NCBI RefSeq assembly: GCF_001403615.1
Contig: NZ_LN879456.1
Span: 744,001-808,000 of the forward strand
Direction: 5' to 3'
Length of the DNA: 64,000 nucleotides
From: Desnuesiella massiliensis
GTDB taxonomy: Bacteria > Bacillota > Clostridia > Clostridiales > Clostridiaceae
The notes beneath the pieces are model-generated. The model was not told where the DNA came from. It worked only from the letters and a program-made list of their open reading frames with translations, and made no database searches. The position numbers and the translations under genes were made by a program. Shown piece by piece: positions 49,936 through 59,276 of the stretch (positions within the stretch are counted from its first letter, which is position 1; every line of letters starts with the position of its first letter).

Positions 49936-51465
49936 TTATATAATTTCTTTATCCATAAATTTTCTATAGTTTATAGCTTCGATTAAATGCTGCTCATATA
50001 TATAATCACTATTGTTTAAGTCTGCAATAGTTCTAGCTAACTTAAGTATTTTATCATAAACTCTAGGGCTTATTTCAAATTTATTATATATCCTCTCCAT
50101 TAAATTATTACAGCTTTGATTTAAATTGCAATATTTCTTTAGCATGGTTTTTGTCATTTGACTATTACAGTAGATACCTTCTTTCTTATAGCGATATCTT
50201 TGTATAGTTCTTGCTTGTTCTACTCTATTTCGTACTTCTTTTGAAGATTCTTTAACTTTAGTATCATTAAAATCATTGTAAGTCATAGAGGGGACATAAG
50301 AAAATAAATCAATTCTATCTAATAAAGGTCCTGATAATTTACTCAAGTACTTTCTCCTATCATATTCTGAACAAATACAATTTCTAATATTAGAATTGTT
50401 CATAAAGTTTCCGCAGGGACAGGGATTAAGGGCTCCAACTAGCATAAAATTAGCAGGATAAACTACACTTCCTGTAGCCCTACTTATCTTAATTTTTTTA
50501 TCCTCTAAAGGTTGTCTTAAAACCTCTAACACCGGCTTTTTAAACTCTAGTATTTCATCTAAGAACAATACTCCGTTATGTGCTAAGGTTATCTCTCCGG
50601 CTCTTAACTCATTTCCTCCTCCAATTAATGCTGTCTTTGAACTTGTATGATGAGGATTTCTAAAAGGTCTCTGATTAAAAAGCTCGCTGCCGTCTAAATA
50701 TCCAGAAGCACTATATATCTTGGTTACTTCAATAGCTTCTTCATAGGTAAGAGAAGGTAATATAGTAGCTAACCTATTAGCTAGCATGGTCTTTCCTGAG
50801 CCTGGCGGTCCGTAGAGTATTATATTATGTCCCCCAGCAGCGGCTACTTCTAAGGCTCTCTTAGAGCTTTGTTGACCATTCACCTCTGAAAAATCAATCT
50901 TATACTGGAGTTTACAATTATCCTTAAAGTATCTTTTGCTATGAGGTAAAACGTCTTTATATAATATAAATGAAACTACTTCTTTTAAGTCAGCAAAAGG
51001 ATATAAATAGCAATTTTTAACCAAAGAAGCTTCCTTAATGTTTTCTAATGGAAATACCAAGTTTTTAATTTTTTCATTGGCTGCTTCAATTAGTACTGGA
51101 AGAATACCCTTTATTGGCTTTATTTCTCCATTTAAGGATAGTTCTCCTATAAATAAGAAACTGTCTAATTCATCTATTTGTATTTGATTTGAGGCCATTA
51201 ATATACCTATAGCTATTGGTAAATCTAAGAGAGCCCCTTCTTTTCTAATATCTGCTGGGGCTAAATTCACTGTTATTCTTCCCAGAGGAAATTCATAACC
51301 AGAATTAATAATAGCAGATCTTACTCTCTCTTTTGACTCTTTAACAGAGGCATTAGGAAGTCCAACTATACTAAAGCTAGGTAGTCCTCTAGATATATGT
51401 ACTTCAACATTTATAATAAATCCATTTATACCAGTAAAGGTAGCACTTTTTATTTTTATTGTCAT
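49936..51465 (-). CDS. comM: Mg chelatase-like AAA+ ATPase, ComM/YifB family
   Basis: Hexameric helicase-like ATPase involved in branch migration during transformation in some species. An N-terminal Lon-like domain (1-170, with GLPSFSIVGLPNASVKESKE), AAA+ core with Walker A YGPPGSGKTMLANRL (about 215) and Walker B GVLFLDEILEF, and a C-terminal Mg-chelatase domain. Length is 509 residues. It pairs with dprA. Earlier annotations call such proteins magnesium chelatase, but no tetrapyrrole role is expected. Confidence 0.94.
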   Translation of the reverse strand: MTIKIKSATFTGINGFIINVEVHISRGLPSFSIVGLPNASVKESKERVRSAIINSGYEFPLGRITVNLAPADIRKEGALLDLPIAIGILMASNQIQIDELDSFLFIGELSLNGEIKPIKGILPVLIEAANEKIKNLVFPLENIKEASLVKNCYLYPFADLKEVVSFILYKDVLPHSKRYFKDNCKLQYKIDFSEVNGQQSSKRALEVAAAGGHNIILYGPPGSGKTMLANRLATILPSLTYEEAIEVTKIYSASGYLDGSELFNQRPFRNPHHTSSKTALIGGGNELRAGEITLAHNGVLFLDEILEFKKPVLEVLRQPLEDKKIKISRATGSVVYPANFMLVGALNPCPCGNFMNNSNIRNCICSEYDRRKYLSKLSGPLLDRIDLFSYVPSMTYNDFNDTKVKESSKEVRNRVEQARTIQRYRYKKEGIYCNSQMTKTMLKKYCNLNQSCNNLMERIYNKFEISPRVYDKILKLARTIADLNNSDYIYEQHLIEAINYRKFMDKEII

Positions 51466-51512
51466 ATTATCACCTCATTAAAGATTATTGACAATAAAAA
51501 TATATAATATAA

Positions 51513-52760
51513 TTAAAGCTTTCTTTTCTTAGAAAAATAAGTCTGAACCAAAATTATATTTATTACCAAAAACAAAGCTAACATCCCACTATAGATAAAA
51601 CCTTTTGCTGCTCCGAAGCTTTCTGCAATAAAGCCAGTAAAAAGACTACCAAAAGGAGTTACCCCTGCAAAAAGTAAAGTGTACACACTCATTACCCTGC
51701 CTCTAAACTCATCTTTTGCATTAAGTTGAATGGTAGAGTTTGCTGTAGTAGAAAAAATAACGTTAAAGGCTCCTATTATAGCCAAAAAAATAGCTGTAGT
51801 ATAATAAACTTTAGTTAAACCTATAACCATAAGTAATATGCACACCATAAAGGAGCTTATGTACAATATTAATTTTTTAGGACCATTTTTACTTTTAGTA
51901 GCCATGGAAAGTGCTCCAATTAAAGAACCAATACCTAAACTAGACATTAAAAGCCCATATTCTTTGCTAGATAGTCCTAAAACATTAACTGAAAAAACTG
52001 GTATTAATATGTTATAGTTAAAAGCAAATATACCAAGAACGGTTATTAGGGTAAGAGTACTGATCAAAGTAAAACTCTTAGATATATAAGTTAATCCCTC
52101 TTTTATCTCAAAAAATACATTTTTCTTTTGTAAAATCGTATTTTTATTCTCTATTTTAATCTTAGTAATGCCATAAATTACAGGAATAAAACTTATAGCA
52201 TTTACAAAGAAACAAAATTCCATTCCAAAATATGCTATTACCACCCCAGCTATTGATGGCCCCAACACTCTAGCTGCATTAAAGATTGAGGAATTTAAAG
52301 CAATAGCATTCATTAAATCTTTTTTTCCTACCATCTCAATTACGAAAGACTGCCTGGTAGGAAGATCTATAGTGTTTATTATACCAATACATAAGGATAA
52401 AATAATTAGGTGCCAATATTTAATGGAATTTGTCCATACCAAAAGGCTCTGAATGATAGCTATGATCATAAGTGAGGTTTGAGTAAATAACAGTATCTTT
52501 TTTTTAGGGAGTTTATCTATAATAACTCCAGCAAAAAGAGAAAAAATCATGATGGGAGTAAATTGTACTGCGTTTACTAGCCCTAGTAGAAAGGATGAAT
52601 TTTCTTGTGTAATTTTTAATACAAGCCACCCTTGAGTTGTATTCTGCATCCAGCTTCCAATTAAAGAAATACATTGTCCCGTCCAAAAATACCTAAAATT
52701 ACTATGTGTTAAAGCTGGAAACGCATCGTTCATTTTGTATTTTACACTTTTCAAGTTCAA
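51513..52760 (-). CDS. Major facilitator superfamily transporter (MFS_3/EntS-like)
   Basis: A 415-residue membrane protein with about twelve hydrophobic helices. The start LTHSNFRYFWTGQCISLIGS, WMQNTTQGWLVL and the A-motif-like GVIIDKLPKKK resemble the MFS_3 family of drug and siderophore exporters. The substrate is unknown. A TTG start at 52760 has GGGGGA with 7-base spacing. It is not part of the usual rnhB-yraN-comM block, so it looks inserted; codon usage and composition seem like its neighbours. Confidence 0.82.
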   Translation of the reverse strand: MNLKSVKYKMNDAFPALTHSNFRYFWTGQCISLIGSWMQNTTQGWLVLKITQENSSFLLGLVNAVQFTPIMIFSLFAGVIIDKLPKKKILLFTQTSLMIIAIIQSLLVWTNSIKYWHLIILSLCIGIINTIDLPTRQSFVIEMVGKKDLMNAIALNSSIFNAARVLGPSIAGVVIAYFGMEFCFFVNAISFIPVIYGITKIKIENKNTILQKKNVFFEIKEGLTYISKSFTLISTLTLITVLGIFAFNYNILIPVFSVNVLGLSSKEYGLLMSSLGIGSLIGALSMATKSKNGPKKLILYISSFMVCILLMVIGLTKVYYTTAIFLAIIGAFNVIFSTTANSTIQLNAKDEFRGRVMSVYTLLFAGVTPFGSLFTGFIAESFGAAKGFIYSGMLALFLVINIILVQTYFSKKRKL

Positions 52761-52924
52761 AATAATTCCCCCTATTATTTAACACATTTTTAATAATCTC
52801 TTTATAATATATCATATTTAATTTACATAAACTTAACTTTTTAAATAAAAGTGATTTATTATGCCTTAAAATCTGTATCATATTTTATCCTTAAGTCAAG
52901 AATATTATTATACAGGAGGGTTTT

Positions 52925-53293
52925 ATGAAAAAATATAATAGAGATTTGGGCACATACGGGGAGAGTTTGGCTATAGAACATATATTACATAAAGGATATG
53001 AGGTACTAGATAAAAATTATAAATGCGCAGTAGGAGAAATTGATATTATTGCAAAGCAAGGAGAAGTTTTAGCATTCATTGAAGTTAAAAGTAGATTAAG
53101 CTCTTATTTTGGCAAACCTTTAGAATCTATTAATTATATTAAAAAGAATAGAATTATTAAAGCCTCAAAACTTTATTTACAAAAAAATAGATTATTTAAC
53201 TTTTTCATAAGATATGATGTTATTGAAATAACCTTCTTAAAAGATATTCATAATTATAAAATAAACTTACTTCAAGATGCTTTTAGACTTTAG
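52925..53293 (+). CDS. yraN: YraN/UPF0102 family nuclease-like protein
   Basis: A 122-residue restriction-endonuclease-like fold protein. The family pattern is clear: GTYGESLAIEHILHKGYEVL, then GEIDIIAKQGEVLAFIEVKSR with the acidic and E-x-K catalytic-like residues. Function is not known. The ribosome binding site AGGAGGG is good. It reads + while all neighbours read -, unlike the usual collinear order after rnhB, so a local inversion is likely. Confidence 0.88.
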   Translation: MKKYNRDLGTYGESLAIEHILHKGYEVLDKNYKCAVGEIDIIAKQGEVLAFIEVKSRLSSYFGKPLESINYIKKNRIIKASKLYLQKNRLFNFFIRYDVIEITFLKDIHNYKINLLQDAFRL

Positions 53294-53332
53294 ACATCAT
53301 AAATAAAATAATTAACTTTTATTAAATAAAAT

Positions 53333-53372
53333 AGCCTAGGGATATAGATAAAATACACTATATCCTTAGGCT
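53333..53372. terminator. Bidirectional terminator between yraN and rnhB
   Basis: AGCCTAGGGATATAG and CTATATCCTTAGGCT make a 15-bp stem with one mismatch, followed on the - strand by ATTTTATTT. It serves rnhB and possibly convergent yraN. Confidence 0.75.
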
Positions 53373-53392
53373 AATGAAAACTCTATTAAATA

Positions 53393-54217
53393 CTACTCTA
53401 AAATGCTTTTTAAAAAGCTTTTTCTATGTATCTTGGTTATTCCATAAGTTTTTATAGCTTCTACATGTTTTTGTGTGCCATATCCCACATTATTTTCAAA
53501 ATCATATTGAGGAAATTCATCGCCAAAAACTTTCATTAAGTTATCTCTATAAACCTTAGCAATTATAGAGGCACATGCTATACTAGCACTCTTAGAATCT
53601 CCTTTAATTACAAATTCGTTATGTATATTTGATCCTCTAATAGCATAACCGTCTGATAAAATAATGCTAGGTTTAACTTTTAAGTTTTCACTAGCTTCTT
53701 TTAAAACTTGATTATTGCAATAAGAAATTCCCTTTTTATCTATGTCATCATTACTATATATAGAAATATTTATGCTTAATGCCTTTTTTTCTATAATTTT
53801 TGCTAGTTCTTCTCTTTTTTCATGGCTAAGAGCTTTTGAATCATTTATCTCCCAGATAATATCTTCTTTATCCTCTAAGCTTAAAATCACTGCAGCACCT
53901 ACAATAGGGCCTGCTAAAGGACCTCTTCCCACCTCGTCAACTCCTGCCAAAAACCCCTGGGTTAAATAGCTTCTATCAAAGGAGTACATATTTCTTACTC
54001 TATGTTTTTCCATTTGAATTTTTTCATATCTTTTTTTAATTCTATCTCCTAAACTATTTACATTCTTTCTTGCATCCCTATTTAGGGTATCTAAAGCTAC
54101 CATTAGTTCTTCTTCATTAATATTAAACAAATCTAAGCCTGCAAAAATAGTTTTAATATCATTAAAACTATTATCTTTAGTAACTAAATTCTTTAATTTT
54201 ATCACTGAATCAGTCAA
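53393..54217 (-). CDS. rnhB: Ribonuclease HII
   Basis: Removes RNA from RNA-DNA hybrids and single ribonucleotides from DNA. Catalytic residues D94 and E95 lie in GVDEVGRGPLAGP; the motifs NDSKALSHEKRE and IACASIIAKVYRDNLM follow. The N-terminal 80 residues are the extension seen in Bacillus RNase HII. Length is 274 residues. It follows rbgA by 18 bp. Confidence 0.95.
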   Translation of the reverse strand: MTDSVIKLKNLVTKDNSFNDIKTIFAGLDLFNINEEELMVALDTLNRDARKNVNSLGDRIKKRYEKIQMEKHRVRNMYSFDRSYLTQGFLAGVDEVGRGPLAGPIVGAAVILSLEDKEDIIWEINDSKALSHEKREELAKIIEKKALSINISIYSNDDIDKKGISYCNNQVLKEASENLKVKPSIILSDGYAIRGSNIHNEFVIKGDSKSASIACASIIAKVYRDNLMKVFGDEFPQYDFENNVGYGTQKHVEAIKTYGITKIHRKSFLKSILE

Positions 54218-54235
54218 GATCTTCCTCCTAATAAC

Positions 54236-55087
54236 TTAAGGCTTTTCTAAAGAAATTTTTCCTAATTTTCCGCCTCTAAACTCATCTAATAGCATGATAG
54301 ATACTCTATTATAGTCAATACTGCCTCCTGAAGCTATAGCACCTCTTTTTTTAGCAATTAAGTCCAAATTATTTATTGGTTCTTCATCTAAGTCGTCTAT
54401 TTTATATCTTTCTTTTATCCTGTCGCCATAATCCTTTTGAAGTCTCTCCACTAACTTCAAAGCAAGATCCTCAGTATTCATTATTTCATCTTTAATAGCT
54501 CCAGTAAAAGCTAAATTTAAAGCAACCTCTTCATCTTCAAATTTTGGCCATAAAATTCCTGGTGTATCTAATAATTCTATACCTAGTTTTGTCTTTATCC
54601 ATTGTTTACTCTTAGTAACCCCAGGCCTATCTCCAGTTTTAGCAATATTATTTTTAGCCATCTTATTTATAAAAGAAGATTTTCCTACATTAGGGATACC
54701 TACTACCATCCCTCTTATCACAAAGTTTTTCAGTCCTTTTGCTTTCCATCTATCTATCTTTTCTCTAAGCAAATCTTCAATCATTGGTTTAATATCTTTT
54801 AAACCCTCTCCATTTAGGCTATTTATCTGAAGCACCCTTATGTTTTCATTAGTTAAATTATTTATCCATGCTTTCGTAATACTTTGCTCACTTAAATCAC
54901 TTTTATTTAGTAAGATTATCCTTGGCTTATCCTTACAGATAGATTCAATTTCTGGATTAGCACTAGACTTTACTATTCTAGCATCTCTAATTTCAATAAC
55001 TAGATCAACTAATTTTAAGCTTTCTTTTATTTCCCTTCTCGTTTTAGTCATATGACCTGGAAACCAATTTATACTCAAGGCTATCAC
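54236..55087 (-). CDS. rbgA: Ribosome biogenesis GTPase RbgA (YlqF)
   Basis: Circularly permuted GTPase needed for late 50S assembly. The G4 motif NKSDL comes before G1 GIPNVGKSSFINK and G3 DTPG, proving the permutation. The N-terminal INWFPGHMTKT is a family hallmark. Length is 283 residues. It shares a unit with rnhB, downstream of the rplS terminator. Confidence 0.95.
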   Translation of the reverse strand: MIALSINWFPGHMTKTRREIKESLKLVDLVIEIRDARIVKSSANPEIESICKDKPRIILLNKSDLSEQSITKAWINNLTNENIRVLQINSLNGEGLKDIKPMIEDLLREKIDRWKAKGLKNFVIRGMVVGIPNVGKSSFINKMAKNNIAKTGDRPGVTKSKQWIKTKLGIELLDTPGILWPKFEDEEVALNLAFTGAIKDEIMNTEDLALKLVERLQKDYGDRIKERYKIDDLDEEPINNLDLIAKKRGAIASGGSIDYNRVSIMLLDEFRGGKLGKISLEKP

Positions 55088-55120
55088 CTCTTCTTAATAA
55101 TTTCCTATATAATAAAAAAT

Positions 55121-55137
55121 GGGACTTAGAAAGTCCC
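55121..55137 (-). terminator. Terminator after rplS
   Basis: GGGACTT and AAGTCCC form a 7-bp stem with a 3-base loop; the - strand tail is ATTTTTTATT. Confidence 0.8.
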
Positions 55138-55187
55138 CGTTTTCATCCACATAAATGGATTTAAATTCAATTCTATGTAAGGTTATA

Positions 55188-55532
55188 TTAGATTAATTCC
55201 TTAACCTTAGCAGCCTTACCTACTCTATCTCTTAAGTAGAATAATTTAGCTCTTCTTACCTTACCTCTTCTTGTTACTTCAATTTTTTCAATGATTGGCG
55301 CGTTTACTGGGAAAGTTCTTTCAACTCCAACATTGTAAGCTATTCTTCTTACTGTGAAAGTTTCTCTTAATCCACCGTTTTGTCTTTTAATAACAGTACC
55401 TTCAAAAACTTGAATTCTTTCTCTGTTACCTTCTTTAACTTTAACGTGTACTTTTACAGTATCTCCAACATTAAATTGAGGTAAATCATTTCTGATTTGT
55501 TCAGCTTCTATAGCTCTTAATAATTCGTTCAT
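55188..55532 (-). CDS. rplS: 50S ribosomal protein L19
   Basis: Large-subunit protein at the subunit interface. The 114-residue sequence has [16 protein letters not shown] and [16 protein letters not shown], typical of L19. The start is the ATG at 55532, eight bases after GAGGAGGG; the frame is open further upstream but through the leader RNA. Its own promoter and a structured leader precede it. Confidence 0.97.
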   Translation of the reverse strand: MNELLRAIEAEQIRNDLPQFNVGDTVKVHVKVKEGNRERIQVFEGTVIKRQNGGLRETFTVRRIAYNVGVERTFPVNAPIIEKIEVTRRGKVRRAKLFYLRDRVGKAAKVKELI

Positions 55533-55603
55533 GTGCATTCCCTCCTCGATTAAATTGACGTTCTTACCAAAAGTATGATAGAGGAACGCCCGTACTAGCA
55601 CAA
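55533..55603 (-). promoter_or_regulatory. Probable L19 leader RNA
   Basis: The - strand leader contains the stem GGCGTTC with GAACGTC (55590-55557) around TCATACTTTTGG, followed by GAGGAGGGA and the rplS start. This resembles the L19 leader described in Firmicutes, from memory. It begins about 10 bases after a good promoter. Confidence 0.6.
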
Positions 55604-55608
55604 ATGAT

Positions 55609-55637
55609 ATTTTATCATATTTATTATACTAATTCAA
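55609..55637 (-). promoter_or_regulatory. rplS promoter
   Basis: TTGAAT (55637-55632) and TAAAAT (55614-55609) with 17-bp spacing on the - strand. Confidence 0.7.
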
Positions 55638-55652
55638 TAAAAAATTTATTAT

Positions 55653-56363
55653 TTACTTATTTTTTAGCAATTTTTTGTCTTCTTCTGTTAAGGTATATTT
55701 TGAAAACAAATCCAATCTTCTTTCTTTAGTAATCTTTAAAGACTGTTGCTTTCTCCATTTTCTCACGTTTTCGTGATGACCAGAAAGTAAGACCTCAGGT
55801 ACTCTTCTATTCTCAAAAACCTCAGGCCTTGTGTATTGAGGGTACTCTAATAATCCACTATAAAAAGATTCTTCTGTAAAACTCTCTTCACTGGAAAGCA
55901 CTCCAGGAATAAGCCTACAAATACTATCTACCATAGGTATACAAGCCATTTCTCCCCCTGTTAAAACAAAATCACCTAAAGACAGCTCCAAATCTATATA
56001 ATCATAAATTCTTTCATCTATGCCCTCATAATGACCACATAGAAATATGATCTCTTTATGTTTACTTAATTCTTTAGCTCTTTGTTGATTAAAGGTTTCT
56101 CCTCTTGGTCCTAAGAAAACCACCAAGCCCTCATTATTTGTTTTTATACTTTTTATAGCATCCACTATGGGCTGAGGGCAAAGCACCATACCAGCTCCTC
56201 CTCCATAGGGATAATCATCTACTTTCTTATGTTTGTTCAATGAGTAGTCTCTTATATTATGAAGAGATATTTGAACTAAATTATTTTTCTGGGCTTTTCC
56301 GATAATGCTATAATTAAAAACATCAAACATTTCAGGAAATAATGTCAAAATATCAATCTTCAT
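55653..56363 (-). CDS. trmD: tRNA (guanine-N1)-methyltransferase TrmD
   Basis: SPOUT-fold enzyme methylating G37 of tRNAs. Motifs [29 protein letters not shown] and [15 protein letters not shown] form the knotted SAM site; [11 protein letters not shown] is conserved. Length is 236 residues. It overlaps rimM by 11 bp, showing coupling. Confidence 0.97.
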   Translation of the reverse strand: MKIDILTLFPEMFDVFNYSIIGKAQKNNLVQISLHNIRDYSLNKHKKVDDYPYGGGAGMVLCPQPIVDAIKSIKTNNEGLVVFLGPRGETFNQQRAKELSKHKEIIFLCGHYEGIDERIYDYIDLELSLGDFVLTGGEMACIPMVDSICRLIPGVLSSEESFTEESFYSGLLEYPQYTRPEVFENRRVPEVLLSGHHENVRKWRKQQSLKITKERRLDLFSKYTLTEEDKKLLKNK

Positions 56364-56850
56364 CTTGCCATTCTCCCACAGGTTTGATAACTATACTTTG
56401 ACTCTCCACATCAACACTTAAAACTATATCCTTTAATGCTGGGATAAGAAGTTCCTTAGGACTTTTTATCCAATATACATCATTACTTCCTGTTTTTATT
56501 ACATCAAACACCTTACCAAGATCTTTTCCATTAGAATCTACTACAGTACATCCTATTAGGTCAGTTATAAAATAGGAATCCTTAGGCAATTTTACTGCGT
56601 CTTCTCTATTTATTCTTATGTACTTGTTTTTATATTTTTCAGCATCTTCTACAGTATCTATACCCTCAATCTTTAATATAACCCTATCTGCTTGAAGCTT
56701 ACACCAAGTAATATTTTTTTCGACATCATCAATATAAACCTTCTTTAGCTTTCTAAATCTCTTTACGTCATCAGTTAGTGGATATACTTTAACTTCACCT
56801 TTAACTCCATGAGTCTTTACTATTTGGCCAACAGTCAAAAACTCTTTCAT
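56353..56850 (-). CDS. rimM: Ribosome maturation factor RimM
   Basis: Helps assemble the 30S head by binding S19. The N-terminal domain begins [20 protein letters not shown]; a C-terminal PRC barrel covers about residues 90-165, with [12 protein letters not shown]. Length is 165 residues. It lies downstream of the khpA terminator and overlaps trmD. Confidence 0.94.
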   Translation of the reverse strand: MKEFLTVGQIVKTHGVKGEVKVYPLTDDVKRFRKLKKVYIDDVEKNITWCKLQADRVILKIEGIDTVEDAEKYKNKYIRINREDAVKLPKDSYFITDLIGCTVVDSNGKDLGKVFDVIKTGSNDVYWIKSPKELLIPALKDIVLSVDVESQSIVIKPVGEWQDED

Positions 56851-56883
56851 AATGTCACCACCATTATATTATTTTAATTAAAA

Positions 56884-56907
56884 AGAGCTAGGAAGTTTCC
56901 TAACTCT
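56884..56907 (-). terminator. Terminator after khpA
   Basis: An 11-bp stem, AGAGTTAGGAA and TTCCTAGCTCT with one G-U pair, followed by TTTTAATT on the - strand. Confidence 0.8.
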
Positions 56908-56912
56908 ATGTA

Positions 56913-57140
56913 CTAAAGTATTTCAACAACAACTCTTTTATTTTCTTTAATTGCTGCCGCTTTTACTACAGTTCTTATGGCTTTAGCAATTCTACCTTGC
57001 TTACCAATTACCTTGCCCATATCTTCTGGAGCAACTTTTAGCTCAAGTATTATGGACTGCTCTCCAGCAATTTCATTTACTTGAACTAAATCTGGATTAT
57101 CTACTAATGACTTAGCTATTATTTCTACTAATTCCTTCAT
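56913..57140 (-). CDS. khpA: KH-domain RNA-binding protein KhpA
   Basis: A 75-residue single KH domain with the G-x-x-G loop GKQG in [19 protein letters not shown]. It partners with KhpB (Jag) in small-RNA binding and cell-division control in other Firmicutes. It sits between rpsP and rimM, the conserved position. Confidence 0.93.
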   Translation of the reverse strand: MKELVEIIAKSLVDNPDLVQVNEIAGEQSIILELKVAPEDMGKVIGKQGRIAKAIRTVVKAAAIKENKRVVVEIL

Positions 57141-57198
57141 AATCCTTCTGCTTAAGGACTAAAACATATTAGCCTTCCAGCAGACTCACCTCCCAATA

Positions 57199-57456
57199 TT
57201 ACTTTGAAAGTTTTTCAGATACTCCAGCTTTAACGAAAAGCTTTTTAACTATATCTGATGGTTGGGCTCCATTCTGCATCCATTTAGCTGCTTTTTCTTC
57301 ATCTATTTTTATAACAGCTGGCTCAGCTACTGGATTGTAGTATCCTATTTCTTCTATGAATCTTCCGTCTCTTGGACTTCTTGAATCAGCTACAACAACT
57401 CTGTAGAAAGGAGCTTTCTTAGCACCCATTCTTCTTAGTCTTATTCTTACTGCCAT
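57199..57456 (-). CDS. rpsP: 30S ribosomal protein S16
   Basis: Assembly protein of the 30S subunit. The 85-residue sequence [20 protein letters not shown] followed by [19 protein letters not shown] is unmistakable. The ribosome binding site is AAGGAGG. It follows ffh by 28 bp in the ffh-rpsP-khpA run. Confidence 0.98.
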   Translation of the reverse strand: MAVRIRLRRMGAKKAPFYRVVVADSRSPRDGRFIEEIGYYNPVAEPAVIKIDEEKAAKWMQNGAQPSDIVKKLFVKAGVSEKLSK

Positions 57457-57484
57457 TTATTTCACCTCCTTTAAAAAATTATTA

Positions 57485-58837
57485 TTACATAAATGGAAAT
57501 TTTCCAAATAAACCTTTTTTGTTATTCTTTTGAAGACCCTTCATCTGTTTCATCATTTTTTTCATGCCTTCAAAACTCTTCATTAACTTATTAATATCTT
57601 GTATACTACAGCCTGAACCTAAAGCAATTCTACGTTTTCTTGAAGGAGATCCGCTTATAAGAGCAGGATTTCTTCTTTCCTTTAAGGTCATAGAATTTAT
57701 TATTGCTTCAGTCTTGGATAGTTCTTTTTCTCCTTGACTTAGATCTAAACCCTGTAGCTCCTTGGAATTCCCTCCTGGAAACATTTCTAACAGCTTATTA
57801 AGAGGTCCTAGTTTTTTCATTTGGCTCATAGCCGCTAAAAAATCTTCAAAATTAAACTCTTGGTTAAGCATTCTGCTTCCTAGCTCTTTTGCTTCTTTTT
57901 CATCTATAGCTTGCTGAGCTTTCTCAATAAGAGACAATATATCCCCCATACCAAGAATTCTAGAAGCCATTCTCTCTGGGTGGAATACTTCTAAATCGCT
58001 CATTTTCTCGCCTAGTCCTACAAACTTTATAGGCTTTTTTGTGATTTCTCTTATAGACAAAGCGGCTCCGCCTCTTGTGTCACCATCTAATTTTGTTAAA
58101 ATAACCCCTGTTACATCTAAAGCATTATTAAAGGTTTCTGCTACATTTACGGCATCTTGACCGGTCATGGAATCAACCACCAGCAAAATTTCCTCAGGGT
58201 TTACGGAACTTTTTATGTTCCTCAATTCCTCCATAAGCTCTTCGTCAATGTGTAAACGTCCTGCGGTGTCGATTATAACTACATTGCATCCTACATTTTT
58301 TGCATGCTCAATGGATGCCTTAGCTATATCTACAGGGCTCACCTTATCTCCCATTGAAAAAACAGGTACATCAATTTGTTTCCCTACCACTTGTAATTGC
58401 TTTATAGCCGCTGGCCTATATATATCTGCTGCTACTAATAGCGGCTTTTTATTTTTCTTTCTTAACTGCAGCGCTAATTTACCTCCCATAGTGGTTTTTC
58501 CAGCTCCCTGCAATCCTGTAAGCATAATAACTGTTAGACCACTATCTGAAAAGTTTAGTTTGCTTTCTGACACTCCCATAAGGGAAGTTAGCTCATCATT
58601 TACAATTTTTATGACTTGTTGACCAGGGGTCAAACTCTCAAGCACTTCTTTTCCCACACATTTTTCGCTTACATTATTGATAAAGCCTTTTACAACCTTA
58701 TAATTAACGTCTGCTTCTAGAAGCGCTAACTTTACTTCTCTCATGGCTTCTTTTATATCTTTTTCTGAAAGCTTTCCCTTGCCTTTTAACTTTTTTAAGG
58801 TTTCCTGAAGTTTGGATGCTAATCCCTCGAAAGCCAT
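57485..58837 (-). CDS. ffh: Signal recognition particle protein Ffh
   Basis: SRP54 GTPase that binds signal sequences and targets ribosomes to the membrane through FtsY (also here). N domain (1-90), G domain with GLQGAGKTTMGGKLA (about 108) and DTAGRLHIDEEL, and a methionine-rich M domain (300-450) with GSGCSIQDINKLMKSFEGM and a KKMMKQMKG tail. Length is 450 residues. ylxM lies 18 bp upstream. Confidence 0.98.
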   Translation of the reverse strand: MAFEGLASKLQETLKKLKGKGKLSEKDIKEAMREVKLALLEADVNYKVVKGFINNVSEKCVGKEVLESLTPGQQVIKIVNDELTSLMGVSESKLNFSDSGLTVIMLTGLQGAGKTTMGGKLALQLRKKNKKPLLVAADIYRPAAIKQLQVVGKQIDVPVFSMGDKVSPVDIAKASIEHAKNVGCNVVIIDTAGRLHIDEELMEELRNIKSSVNPEEILLVVDSMTGQDAVNVAETFNNALDVTGVILTKLDGDTRGGAALSIREITKKPIKFVGLGEKMSDLEVFHPERMASRILGMGDILSLIEKAQQAIDEKEAKELGSRMLNQEFNFEDFLAAMSQMKKLGPLNKLLEMFPGGNSKELQGLDLSQGEKELSKTEAIINSMTLKERRNPALISGSPSRKRRIALGSGCSIQDINKLMKSFEGMKKMMKQMKGLQKNNKKGLFGKFPFM

Positions 58838-58855
58838 GCTAACCCTCCTAAATGA

Positions 58856-59203
58856 TTAAATATCTTTATTTAATATACTTTCTATGTCATTTATTATATC
58901 TCTGTTCTTACTATCTAAACTTGATCTATCTATCTTAGTTAATCGTTCTAATAGACTATGCCTCATTAAATTAAACTCACAATCTTTTTTATATAAATTT
59001 AATTTTGACTCATAGGAAGCAAGTGTTTTACCACATCGCTTAATAGTATCATGTATAGCCTGCCTACTAGTATTATTTATTTCAGCAATTTCAGCAAGAG
59101 ATAGATCTTCATTATAATACATATTCATTATTTCTATTTGTTTATCAGTAAGTAATTCTCCATAATAATCAAGGAGAATAGAAATTTCAATTCTTTCTTC
59201 CAT
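58856..59203 (-). CDS. ylxM: Helix-turn-helix protein YlxM (SRP operon regulator)
   Basis: A 115-residue UPF0122 protein. It has a sigma-70 region 4-like helix-turn-helix, DLSLAEIAEINNTSRQAIHD, preceded by LLDYYGELLTDKQIEIMNMY. YlxM stimulates Ffh in Streptococcus. The ATG at 59203 has AGGTGATG upstream, while earlier in-frame starts overlap that site. A consensus promoter lies upstream, so ylxM opens the ylxM-ffh-rpsP-khpA unit. Confidence 0.93.
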   Translation of the reverse strand: MEERIEISILLDYYGELLTDKQIEIMNMYYNEDLSLAEIAEINNTSRQAIHDTIKRCGKTLASYESKLNLYKKDCEFNLMRHSLLERLTKIDRSSLDSKNRDIINDIESILNKDI

Positions 59204-59228
59204 AATCATCACCTGACTTACAAAAATT

Positions 59229-59257
59229 ATAATACCAAATAAAATTTAGCCTGTCAA
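59229..59257 (-). promoter_or_regulatory. ylxM-ffh operon promoter
   Basis: Consensus TTGACA (59257-59252) and TATTAT (59234-59229) with 17-bp spacing on the - strand, between ftsY and ylxM. Confidence 0.85.
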
Positions 59258-59276
59258 GTAATTTTACTTAACACTT

